This document shows positions 56,803 to 64,000 of a stretch of DNA of 64,000 bases, one piece after another. The DNA is from Rhodovulum sp. P5 (GTDB taxonomy: Bacteria; Pseudomonadota; Alphaproteobacteria; Rhodobacterales; Rhodobacteraceae): positions 1 to 64,000 of the forward strand of contig NZ_CP015039.1 of the NCBI RefSeq assembly GCF_002079305.1, read 5' to 3'. The translations under genes were made by a program, and so were the position numbers. Under the pieces are notes generated by a model. The model did not search any database. It was not told where the DNA came from and saw only the letters and a list, made by a program, of their open reading frames with translations. Position 1 is the stretch's first letter, and every line of letters begins with the position of its first letter.

Positions 56803-57255
56803 TCAGGCGCAGGCGGCTTTCCGTGCAGCATCGAAGGCTTCCAGCGTCGCCTCAAGGCTCAGCAGGATCGAGGCATGGCGATTCTTGTAATCGCGCGCCG
56901 GCATCAGCACCTCCAGCCCGTCAAAGGGCGCGTCGGGCGCCGGGCCGTCCTCTTTCAGCATTGCCTTCAACTGGTCGCGGGCCCGTTCGACCTCGTCCCG
57001 GCTGCGCCCGATGATCTGGGCCCCCACCACCGCGGCGGCGGCCTGACCCAGTGCGCAGGCCTTCACATCCTGCCCAAAGCGCGTGATCCGGCCCTCGGCA
57101 ATGTTCAGATCCACGGTCACCGTCGACCCGCACAAAGGCGAACGTTTTCGCGCCGTGGCCATCGGGTCCTCCAGCCGCTCCAGATGCGGGATATCCGCGG
57201 CCAGCGCGAGAATGCGTTGCGAATAGAGCTTGATGAGGTCGGACTCGGTGCTCAT
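56803..57255 (-). CDS. IscU/NifU-like Fe-S scaffold family protein, one Cys replaced
   Basis: The 150-residue protein has the NifU-N/IscU fold markers: [12 protein letters not shown] with Cys 42, and [20 protein letters not shown] with Cys 67. The third scaffold cysteine, found in IscU as HCSIL, is replaced by Ala ([15 protein letters not shown]). It may therefore bind metal differently or act as a regulatory relative rather than a classical scaffold. Divergent from hisI; the ATG at 57255 gives the family N-terminus. Confidence 0.8.
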   Translation of the reverse strand: MSTESDLIKLYSQRILALAADIPHLERLEDPMATARKRSPLCGSTVTVDLNIAEGRITRFGQDVKACALGQAAAAVVGAQIIGRSRDEVERARDQLKAMLKEDGPAPDAPFDGLEVLMPARDYKNRHASILLSLEATLEAFDAARKAACA

Positions 57256-57323
57256 GGCGTTTCCTTTTGGCGCGTATCCCACTAGATAGCCCGCGCGCGC
57301 CCGTTTTTCAAAGGAGTTCCCCG

Positions 57324-57683
57324 ATGGCCTTCGATCCGGCATCCCTGCGTTACAACGAGGCGGGGCTGATCCCCGCCATCGCCCAGGCCACGGATGGCAC
57401 CGTGCTGATGATGGCGTGGATGAATGCCGACGCGGTCGCGCGCACGCTTGAAACGGGCCGCGTAACCTATTGGTCGCGGTCCCGCCAGTCCTTTTGGGTG
57501 AAGGGCGAGACCAGCGGTCATGTCCAGCGCCTGATCGAGATGCGGGTGGATTGCGACCGCGATTGCCTGCTGATGCTGGTGGAACAGGAAGGACCCGCCT
57601 GTCACACCAACCGGCGCAGTTGTTTCTACACGGCGATCCGCGACGGCGCGGAGGTAGAGATCATGGCGCCGATGGCGGGTTAG
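57324..57683 (+). CDS. hisI: Phosphoribosyl-AMP cyclohydrolase
   Basis: HisI opens the purine ring of PR-AMP in histidine synthesis. The 119-residue protein has the metal-binding Asp/Cys sets CDRDCLLML and [13 protein letters not shown] and the [12 protein letters not shown] and [18 protein letters not shown] blocks. It is the single-domain form, without the HisE part. AAGGAG precedes the ATG at 57324. Confidence 0.97.
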   Translation: MAFDPASLRYNEAGLIPAIAQATDGTVLMMAWMNADAVARTLETGRVTYWSRSRQSFWVKGETSGHVQRLIEMRVDCDRDCLLMLVEQEGPACHTNRRSCFYTAIRDGAEVEIMAPMAG

Positions 57684-57781
57684 ATGGCGGGTGAGGCTGT
57701 CGTGCGAATACGAACACGCGATACGCTTGTGGCGCCGTTTTTGGGTATTTGGACCAAGAAGAAGGGGGCCGGTGTGCCCCG

Positions 57782-58672
57782 TCACAACCCGATCATCCTG
57801 CGGATGGCGGCGGGCGTGGCCCCTTCCGCCCGATAGGTTGCAAGCGCCCGGGCGTCATCGCGCTTGGCAAGGCGTTTCCCCGTATCATCCGTGATCAGAC
57901 GGTGGTGGTGGTAGGCAGGCGTCGGCAGGCCAAGCAAAGCCTGCAACAGTACATGGATCTGCGTGGCCTCGAACAGGTCGGCGCCGCGTACGACCTCGGT
58001 GATGCCCTGAAAGGCGTCATCGACGACCACCGCCATGTGATACGACGTGCCGATATCGCGCCGGGCCAGCACGACATCGCCCACGCCCTTGATCAGCGCC
58101 GTTGCATCAAGGCGGTGCAGGCCCCCATGCAGCGGGCCCGTTTCCCGAAACGTGGGGAGCATGCGCCCAATCCGGTCAAGCGCGGCACCCATGTTCAGCC
58201 GGATCGCATCCTGCGCCCCGGCCGCGGCCATGGGGCGGTCGCGGCAGGTGCCGGGATAGACCAGCCCGTCGGGCCCATGCACGGGGGCGCCGGCCTGCGG
58301 GGCGGACAGCGCGGCCCTGATATCGGCCCGGCGGCACCGGCAGGGATAGATCACGCCCATTACGCCAAGCCGGTCGAGCGCGGCGTCATAGGCTGGCCGC
58401 CGCACCGATTGCCGCAGCACCGGACGGGGCCAGTCGAGCCCGAGCCATGCCAGATCGTCGAAGATCTGCGCCTCCCATTCCGGTTTGCTGCGCGCGGTAT
58501 CGATATCCTCGATCCGCAACAGCATGCGGCCGCCCGCCGACTGGGCGCGGTCATGGGCCGTCAGCGCGGAATAGGCGTGCCCCAGATGCAAGGGCCCCGT
58601 TGGGGAGGGCGCGAAGCGGGTTGTTGGCGTGTCTGTCACGGGTGTCTGCGATGTCTTGCCGAAGCGGTGCAA
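57782..58672 (-). CDS. gluQ: Glutamyl-Q tRNA(Asp) synthetase
   Basis: GluQ charges glutamate onto the queuosine of tRNA-Asp. The 296-residue protein is a truncated GluRS catalytic domain without an anticodon-binding domain. It has the HIGH-like FAPSPTGPLHLGHAYSALTA, the zinc site CRCRRADI and YPGTCR, and the KMSKS-like DTGKRLAKRDDA. Start may be the ATG at 58672 or the GTG at 58639 (VTDTPTTRFAPSP). Sequence fits the family and length. Confidence 0.93.
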   Translation of the reverse strand: MHRFGKTSQTPVTDTPTTRFAPSPTGPLHLGHAYSALTAHDRAQSAGGRMLLRIEDIDTARSKPEWEAQIFDDLAWLGLDWPRPVLRQSVRRPAYDAALDRLGVMGVIYPCRCRRADIRAALSAPQAGAPVHGPDGLVYPGTCRDRPMAAAGAQDAIRLNMGAALDRIGRMLPTFRETGPLHGGLHRLDATALIKGVGDVVLARRDIGTSYHMAVVVDDAFQGITEVVRGADLFEATQIHVLLQALLGLPTPAYHHHRLITDDTGKRLAKRDDARALATYRAEGATPAAIRRMIGL

Positions 58673-58765
58673 GGTCGGGTTTTTTCGACTTCAAGCTGTG
58701 GTCGTGAAGGGGTTTAGTCCTGCTGCGGGCGCAATGCCCCGACTCATATTTCAGGAGTGCTTAGC

Positions 58766-59311
58766 ATGAAATCCATCCTCCTTTCCCTCGGTATCATGGC
58801 GGCGGCCAGCGGCGTTCAGGCGTTCGAACTGTCGAGCCCCGATCTCGTTGAGGGAACACCCATCGGCGACATGTTCGTCTTTGACGGCTTTGGATGCACG
58901 GGCGGCAATGTCTCTCCCGCGCTGACATGGAGCGACGCACCGGAGGGCACGAAAAGCTTCGCGCTGATGGTCCACGACCCCGACGCGCCGACCGGCGGTG
59001 CGGGCTTCTGGCACTGGATCGCGCTGGACATTCCCGGTTCGGCCGAGGGACTGGCCCAGGGCGCCGGCGCCGCGGGCGGCGACGCGATGCCCGAGGGCGC
59101 GAAGATGATCGCCAACGACTATGGGATCGAGGGCTGGGGCGGTCCGTGCCCGCCGGAAGGTGACGACGCCCACCGCTATAACGTGACGCTCTACGCGCTG
59201 CCGGTGGAGAAACTGGAGATCCCGGCGGGGGCCTCCAAGGCGGTGACCGGTTTCATCGTCAACGCCACGGCCATCGGCAAGGCGACGCTCCAGGGGCTTT
59301 ACGGCCGCTGA
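58766..59311 (+). CDS. YbhB/YbcL family PEBP protein, secreted
   Basis: The 181-residue protein has a signal peptide (MKSILLSLGIMAAASGVQA) and a phosphatidylethanolamine-binding fold: VHDPDAPTGGAGFWHWIALD is the central PEBP motif, with GGNVSPALTWSDAPEGTKSF before it and YNVTLYALPVEKLEIPAGA after it. The family resembles Raf kinase inhibitor proteins; the bacterial ligand is unknown. Monocistronic with a terminator hairpin downstream. Confidence 0.9.
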   Translation: MKSILLSLGIMAAASGVQAFELSSPDLVEGTPIGDMFVFDGFGCTGGNVSPALTWSDAPEGTKSFALMVHDPDAPTGGAGFWHWIALDIPGSAEGLAQGAGAAGGDAMPEGAKMIANDYGIEGWGGPCPPEGDDAHRYNVTLYALPVEKLEIPAGASKAVTGFIVNATAIGKATLQGLYGR

Positions 59312-59327
59312 GGTCAAACCAAGGCTC

Positions 59328-59353
59328 GGTCCCCGCACAGGCGTGCGGGGGCC
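59328..59353. terminator. Bidirectional hairpin terminator
   Basis: ggtccccgcac pairs with gtgcgggggcc around the 4-base loop aggc, an 11-bp stem. It sits between the convergent stops of the PEBP gene and the methyltransferase gene, so it can serve both. No long T-run; typical for GC-rich alphaproteobacteria. Confidence 0.7.
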
Positions 59354-59373
59354 TTCCGGTGCGGCCGTCGAAT

Positions 59374-59985
59374 TCAGGCGCGTTTCTCGATGACGTAGAC
59401 GGTGGAGCCAAGATCGCGGGCGCGAATGTGGGGTCCGTATTCGCGAAAACGCAAGGAAAAGCCCCGCGAGAGAAGCTCCCCAAGCTTGGCAACATAGGAC
59501 CCTTCGGCAAGCGCGTGGTCGTTGAAGGAAAAGGCCAGCCGCCCGCCGGGTGCAAGCGCGTCGGCAAGATCGTCCAGCAGATCGGCCGGTGCCGCGCCCA
59601 CGGTGACAACGCCGACGGCGGCGATGGTGGGATAGCTGCCGGGGCTGACGGGCAGGGGCTTGTCCGGGTCGGTGACGGTCAGGGTCCGGTAGACGCCTTT
59701 CGCGCGGGCCTCCGCCACCATGGCCTCTGAGATGTCGCAGCCGTCGATCACGTCATAGCCTGCCTGCGTGAGTGCCAGGCCCGACAGGCCCGTGCCGCAG
59801 CCGACATCCAGCACCGGGCCGCGGCAACCGGTCTGCGCCATGGCCCGGGCGATGCGGGCCGGGGTGACGTAGGAATTTTCGGTCAGTTCGTCGTCGTAGG
59901 TGGACGCCCATTTGTCATAGAGGGTTTCAAGGCCATCGCGTTCTGCGATGTCGTACACGTCGTCGAGATATCTTGTCTGAGCCAT
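59374..59985 (-). CDS. Class I SAM-dependent methyltransferase
   Basis: The 203-residue protein has the SAM-binding motif I (VLDVGCGTGLSGLALTQAGY) and the acidic motif II (DGCDISEAMVAEARAKGVYR). Later blocks DDLADALAPGGRLAFSFND and GFSLRFREYGPHI are typical of small-molecule methyltransferases. The substrate is unknown. The ATG at 59985 gives a compact N-terminus (MAQTRYLDDVYDIAERDG). It is 10 bases downstream of trmFO and may be co-transcribed. Confidence 0.9.
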   Translation of the reverse strand: MAQTRYLDDVYDIAERDGLETLYDKWASTYDDELTENSYVTPARIARAMAQTGCRGPVLDVGCGTGLSGLALTQAGYDVIDGCDISEAMVAEARAKGVYRTLTVTDPDKPLPVSPGSYPTIAAVGVVTVGAAPADLLDDLADALAPGGRLAFSFNDHALAEGSYVAKLGELLSRGFSLRFREYGPHIRARDLGSTVYVIEKRA

Positions 59986-59995
59986 GGCTAGAAGG

Positions 59996-61348
59996 CTAAC
60001 GGGTGCCCGTGGCAGCGTCCAGCCATGCCCGCCATGCATCCTTTGCGCGGTCGGTATAGGCCTTGTAGCGATCACGCCGTCCGCGGCGCCCACCCTTCAG
60101 CCCCTCGACCGGGGGGAACAGCCCGAAATTGACGTTCATCGGCTGGAACGTCTTCGCCTCAGCCCCGCCGGTGATATGGGTGAACAGCGCGCCGGTCGCG
60201 GTGGTGCCTGGCACCGGCGGCACCGTGTGCCCGGCGATCTCCGCCGCGGCAAGGCGCCCGGCCAAAAGACCCATGGCCGCGCTTTCCACATAGCCTTCCA
60301 CCCCGGTGATCTGCCCGGCAAAGCGGATATGGGGTTTCGACTTCAGGCGGAGTTGCGCATCCAGCAGCGTGGGTGAATTCAGGAACGTGTTCCGGTGGAT
60401 GCCGCCAAGCCGTGCGAAGCGGGCATTCTCCAGCCCCGGGATCATCCGGAACACCTCTGCCTGCGCGCCGTATTTCATCTTGGTCTGGAAGCCGACGATA
60501 TTGAACAACGTCCCCAGCGCGTTGTCGCGGCGCAGTTGCACGATGGCATGGGCCTTGATGTCGGGCTGATGCGGGTTGGTCAGGCCCACGGGTTTCATAG
60601 GCCCGTGGCGCAGCGTCTCGCGCCCGCGTTCGGCCATCACTTCGATGGGCAGGCAGCCGTCGAAGTAGCCAGCGGTTTCGCCCTCGTGAAACTCGGCCTT
60701 CTCGGCGGCCAGCAGCGCGTCGATGAACGCCTCATAGGTGTCGCGGTCCATCGGGCAGTTGAGATAGGCGGTGCGCTCTTCCTCGGTCTCGCCCTTGTCA
60801 TAGCGGGACTGGAACCAAGCCTTTGACAGGTCGATGCTGTCGGCATGAACGATGGGGGCGATGGCGTCGAAAAAGGCCAGCGCATCCGTTCCCGTTTCGG
60901 TCTGGATCGCCCGGCCAAGCGCGTCCGAGGTCAGCGGACCGGTGGCAATGATCCAATGCCCCTCGGTGGGAAGTTCTGTTATTTCAGTATCATCCCGCGT
61001 GATCTTGGGGTGCTGCATCAGCCGTGCGGTCACGCCTTCGGCGAATGCCTCGCGGTCCACCGCCAGGGCGCCACCGGCGGGCAGGCGATGGGTGTCGGCC
61101 ATCTGCATGATCAGACCGCCGGCCTGACGCATTTCCCAGTGCAACAGCCCCACGGCGTTCTGCTCGTCATCATCCGAGCGGAAGGAGTTGGAGCAGACCA
61201 TCTCGGCCAGTTGGCCCGTCTTGTGGGCAAAGGTGCCGGTCTTGGGGCGCATCTCGTGGATGACCACGTCGATGCCGGCCTCGGCGGCCTGCCAGGCGGC
61301 CTCCGACCCGGCAAGGCCGCCGCCGACGATGTGAAGCGTGTCCGTCAT
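59996..61348 (-). CDS. trmFO: Methylenetetrahydrofolate-tRNA-(uracil-5-)-methyltransferase TrmFO
   Basis: TrmFO uses folate and FAD to form m5U54 in tRNA. The 450-residue flavoprotein has the FAD-binding [18 protein letters not shown] at the start, the [20 protein letters not shown] region, the active-site [11 protein letters not shown] cysteine and the [17 protein letters not shown] block near the C-terminus. It lies 42 bases downstream of gyrA. Confidence 0.97.
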   Translation of the reverse strand: MTDTLHIVGGGLAGSEAAWQAAEAGIDVVIHEMRPKTGTFAHKTGQLAEMVCSNSFRSDDDEQNAVGLLHWEMRQAGGLIMQMADTHRLPAGGALAVDREAFAEGVTARLMQHPKITRDDTEITELPTEGHWIIATGPLTSDALGRAIQTETGTDALAFFDAIAPIVHADSIDLSKAWFQSRYDKGETEEERTAYLNCPMDRDTYEAFIDALLAAEKAEFHEGETAGYFDGCLPIEVMAERGRETLRHGPMKPVGLTNPHQPDIKAHAIVQLRRDNALGTLFNIVGFQTKMKYGAQAEVFRMIPGLENARFARLGGIHRNTFLNSPTLLDAQLRLKSKPHIRFAGQITGVEGYVESAAMGLLAGRLAAAEIAGHTVPPVPGTTATGALFTHITGGAEAKTFQPMNVNFGLFPPVEGLKGGRRGRRDRYKAYTDRAKDAWRAWLDAATGTR

Positions 61349-61390
61349 GGCGCCCGATCTAGCGATGGCAGAAGGCGAAGGAAAGGGGCC

Positions 61391-64000
61391 TCATTCTTCC
61401 GCCGTATCGCCCTCGTCCTGCTCTGCAATCCAGGCGACCGAGACGACCTCTTCCCCGGCCCCGGTGTTGAACACCCGCACGCCGCCCGCGCTGCGGGAGC
61501 GGAACGAGATATCTTCGACCGGGCAGCGGATCGATTGACCGGCCGATGTCACCAGCATGATCTGGTCGTCGATCTCCACCGGGAAGCAGGCGACCAGCGG
61601 CCCGCCGCGCAAGCCCTTGTCGATGGCCTGCACGCCTTGCCCGCCGCGGCCCCGGACAGGATAGTCATGGCTGGAGGAGAGCTTGCCCGTCCCGCCCGAC
61701 GTGATCGTCAGGATCAGATCTTCCGCCGCCGACATCTCTGCATAGCGGTCGGGCGACAACTGCCCACCCGACACGGCCTCTTCGTCCTCGTCGGGTTCCT
61801 CTTCCTCGGTCAGGCCGGCCATCAGGCGGCGTTGCTTGAGATACGCGGTCCGCTCTTCCGAACTGGCGTCGAAATGCCGGATCACCGACATTGATACCAC
61901 GCGGTCATTGTCTTGCAGCCTGATCCCCCGCACACCGACCGAACTGCGGCTGTTGAAGACCCGCACATCGATGGTGGGAAAGCGGATCGCCCGGCCGCGG
62001 GCCGTCACCAGCATCACGTCGTCATCTTCTGAACAGATACGGGCGTTGATCAGCCGGGTGTCGGCGTGCTCGTCCTCGAACTTCATCGCGATCTTGCCGT
62101 TCGACTTCACATTGGTGAAATCCGACAACTGGTTGCGCCGCACCGTACCGGCCGAGGTCGCAAAGACGATCTGCAACTCCGCCCAGTCCTCTTCCGCGCG
62201 ATCCACGGGCAGGATCGCGGCGATCGACACGCCCTGCGGGATTGGCAGGATGTTGACGATGGCCTTGCCCTTTGCGGTGCGCCCGCCCTGCGGCAGGCGC
62301 CAGCATTTCAGCTTGTAGACCATGCCCTCGGTCGTGAAGACCAGCAACGGCGTATGGGTGTTGGCCACGAAGAGCGTCGTGACCACGTCCTCTTCCTTGG
62401 TCTGCATCCCCGACAGACCCTTGCCACCGCGTTTCTGCGCGCGGAATTCGGCCAAGGGCGTGCGCTTGATATAGCCGGACTGGGTGACGGTGACGACCAT
62501 GTCCTCGCGCTCGATCAGGTCCTCGTCTTCCATGTCGCCGGACCAGTCGGCGATCTCGGTCCGGCGGGGTACGGCGAACTGGTCGCGCACCTCGCGCAGC
62601 TCATCGGAAATGATCGCCATGATCCGCTCGCGCGACCGCAGGATGTCGAGGTAATCCTTGATCTTCGCAGCCAGCGCTTCCAACTCGTCGGTGACTTCCT
62701 TGACGCCAAGCTGGGTCAGGCGCTGAAGCCGCAGATCAAGGATCGCGCGGGCCTGCGTCTCGGACAGGTTATAGGTGCCGTCCTCGTTCATCGTGTGGGT
62801 CGGGTCGTCGATCAGGCGGATGTAGTCGGCGATGTCTTCGGCGGGCCAGCGCCGTTCCATCAGCTTGACGCGCGCCTCCGTTGCGTCGGCAGAGGCGCGG
62901 ATGGTGGCGACCACCTCGTCCACGTTCGACACGGCGACGGCCAGACCGCACAGGATATGGCTGCGCTCACGCGCCTTGCGCAACTCGAACGCGGTGCGCC
63001 GGGCGACGACCTCTTCCCGGAAATCGATGAAGGAGGTCAGGAAGCGGCGCAGGGTCAGCGTTTCGGGCCGCCCGCCATTCAGGGCCAGCATGTTGCAGCC
63101 GAACGAGATCTGCATTGGCGTGAAGCGGAACAACTGGTTCAGAACCACATCCGGCGTGGCGTCGCGTTTGAGCTCCACCACCACGCGCACGCCGACCCGG
63201 TCGGATTCGTCCTGCACATGGGCGATCCCCTCGATCCGCTTGTCGCGGGCGGCCTCGGCGATCTTTTCGATCATCGAGGCCTTGTTCACCTGATAGGGAA
63301 TCTCGTCGATGACGATGGCAAATCGGTCCTTTCGGATCTCCTCGATCCGTGTCTTGGCGCGCACGATGACCGACCCGCGCCCCTCCAGATAGGCCTTGCG
63401 CGCCCCTGACCGGCCGAGGATCAGCCCGCCGGTCGGGTAATCCGGGGCGGGGATGTACTCCATCAGTTGTTCCGAGGTCAGGTCCGGATTCTCGATCAGG
63501 GCCAGCGTGGCATCGACAACTTCGCCCAGATTGTGGGGCGGGATATTGGTTGCCATCCCCACCGCGATGCCGCCCGCGCCGTTGACCAGCATGTTGGGGA
63601 AACGCGCGGGCAGGACCGACGGCTCCCGATCCTTGCCGTCATAGTTGTCCTGAAAGTCGACGGTGTCCTTCTCGATGTCGGTCAGCAGCGCCGTGGCCGA
63701 CTTCGCCATCCGCACCTCGGTATAGCGCATGGCCGCGGGGTTGTCCCCGTCCATGGATCCGAAGTTCCCCTGACCGTCCAGCAGCGGCAGCGACATCGAA
63801 AACGGCTGTGCCATCCGCACCAGCGCGTCATAGATCGCGGAATCGCCGTGCGGGTGGTATTTCCCCATCGTGTCGCCCACGGGACGGGCGGACTTGCGAT
63901 AGGGCTTGTCATGGGTATTGCCGGTCTCGTGCATCGCGTAGAGGATTCTGCGGTGCACAGGTTTTAGGCCATCGCGCAAATCCGGGATCGCCCGGCTGAC
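61391..64000 (-). CDS. gyrA: DNA gyrase subunit A, N-terminus beyond the window
   Basis: GyrA forms the DNA-breaking dimer of gyrase with GyrB. About 40 N-terminal residues lie outside the right edge. The quinolone-determining region reads [17 protein letters not shown], with the wild-type Ser and Asp (E. coli 83 and 87), so no classical resistance changes. The catalytic Tyr is in AAMRYTEVR, and the GyrA box [10 protein letters not shown] and six beta-propeller repeats follow. The C-terminus is acidic and ends [10 protein letters not shown]. Confidence 0.97.
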   Translation of the reverse strand, partial: VSRAIPDLRDGLKPVHRRILYAMHETGNTHDKPYRKSARPVGDTMGKYHPHGDSAIYDALVRMAQPFSMSLPLLDGQGNFGSMDGDNPAAMRYTEVRMAKSATALLTDIEKDTVDFQDNYDGKDREPSVLPARFPNMLVNGAGGIAVGMATNIPPHNLGEVVDATLALIENPDLTSEQLMEYIPAPDYPTGGLILGRSGARKAYLEGRGSVIVRAKTRIEEIRKDRFAIVIDEIPYQVNKASMIEKIAEAARDKRIEGIAHVQDESDRVGVRVVVELKRDATPDVVLNQLFRFTPMQISFGCNMLALNGGRPETLTLRRFLTSFIDFREEVVARRTAFELRKARERSHILCGLAVAVSNVDEVVATIRASADATEARVKLMERRWPAEDIADYIRLIDDPTHTMNEDGTYNLSETQARAILDLRLQRLTQLGVKEVTDELEALAAKIKDYLDILRSRERIMAIISDELREVRDQFAVPRRTEIADWSGDMEDEDLIEREDMVVTVTQSGYIKRTPLAEFRAQKRGGKGLSGMQTKEEDVVTTLFVANTHTPLLVFTTEGMVYKLKCWRLPQGGRTAKGKAIVNILPIPQGVSIAAILPVDRAEEDWAELQIVFATSAGTVRRNQLSDFTNVKSNGKIAMKFEDEHADTRLINARICSEDDDVMLVTARGRAIRFPTIDVRVFNSRSSVGVRGIRLQDNDRVVSMSVIRHFDASSEERTAYLKQRRLMAGLTEEEEPDEDEEAVSGGQLSPDRYAEMSAAEDLILTITSGGTGKLSSSHDYPVRGRGGQGVQAIDKGLRGGPLVACFPVEIDDQIMLVTSAGQSIRCPVEDISFRSRSAGGVRVFNTGAGEEVVSVAWIAEQDEGDTAEE

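Noticed and set aside
61391..64000. ParC rather than GyrA
   Set aside because: The GyrA box (QKRGGKG) is present; it is a gyrase feature, and the C-terminal repeats fit GyrA.

Overview
The window comes from a high-GC alphaproteobacterium, almost certainly of the order Rhodobacterales (Roseobacter/Paracoccaceae group). Supporting signs are an adjacent sciP-ctrA pair, a VPLPA-CTERM protein, LpxI in place of LpxH, an alphaproteobacterial SOS box (GTTC-N7-GTTC), small Rhodobacterales-type proteins of unknown function, and the order pyrH-frr-uppS-cdsA-dxr-rseP-bamA-skp-fabZ-lpxA-lpxI-lpxB. I identified everything by reading the sequence; no database search was run.

Layout. (1) 1 to about 5282 is the repressor-side end of a Mu-like transposable prophage. 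It holds a MuA-type transposase and a ParB-like gene, both broken by frameshifts, a run of small early genes on the minus strand, a divergent LexA/CI-type repressor with an inverted-repeat operator, a secreted cargo protein, and a cluster of TTTGCATG motifs that probably marks the transposase-bound phage end. (2) 5283-6008 is non-coding host DNA with a tRNA-Ser(CGA). (3) 6009-13652 is accessory metabolism: a polyamine-type ABC importer without a binding protein, a cytochrome P450, a PPK2-TetR pair and two paralogous alpha/beta hydrolases. (4) 13645-19490 holds metA, a P-loop ATPase, a FadL-like porin, a DMT exporter, an ABM monooxygenase and guaA. (5) 19535-23273 holds a tandem pair of delta-class carbonic anhydrases, one with a perfect CtrA-type site upstream, and a non-pyrrolysine MttB homologue. 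(6) 23289-29961 is mixed housekeeping: a divergent pair of uncharacterised genes sharing a DnaA-box promoter, a VIT1-like transporter, lipA, an M50 protease, ssb, a lytic transglycosylase and a VPLPA-CTERM protein. (7) 30057-36403 is a peptide-type ABC importer operon of unusual architecture (fused ATPases, enlarged DppC-like permease). (8) 36667-49733 is the core translation and envelope cluster, from miaA and pyrH to lpxB. (9) 49737-64000 holds mnmA, sciP-ctrA, ligA, recG, a putative SOS-controlled 40-residue membrane protein, an Fe-S scaffold-like protein, hisI, gluQ, a PEBP-family protein, a methyltransferase, trmFO and the start-truncated gyrA.

How the genes work together. The 37.6-49.7 kb block runs in one direction and links UMP kinase, ribosome recycling, undecaprenyl-PP and CDP-diacylglycerol synthesis, the MEP pathway, the RseP protease, BamA/Skp outer-membrane assembly and lipid A synthesis. 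Cell-cycle control appears as ctrA and its antagonist sciP, plus CtrA- or DnaA-type motifs at two other promoters. The most interesting candidates for new biology are the 40-residue membrane protein downstream of a clear SOS box (56431-56781), the paired delta carbonic anhydrases with a CtrA site, and the decayed Mu-like end with its motif array.
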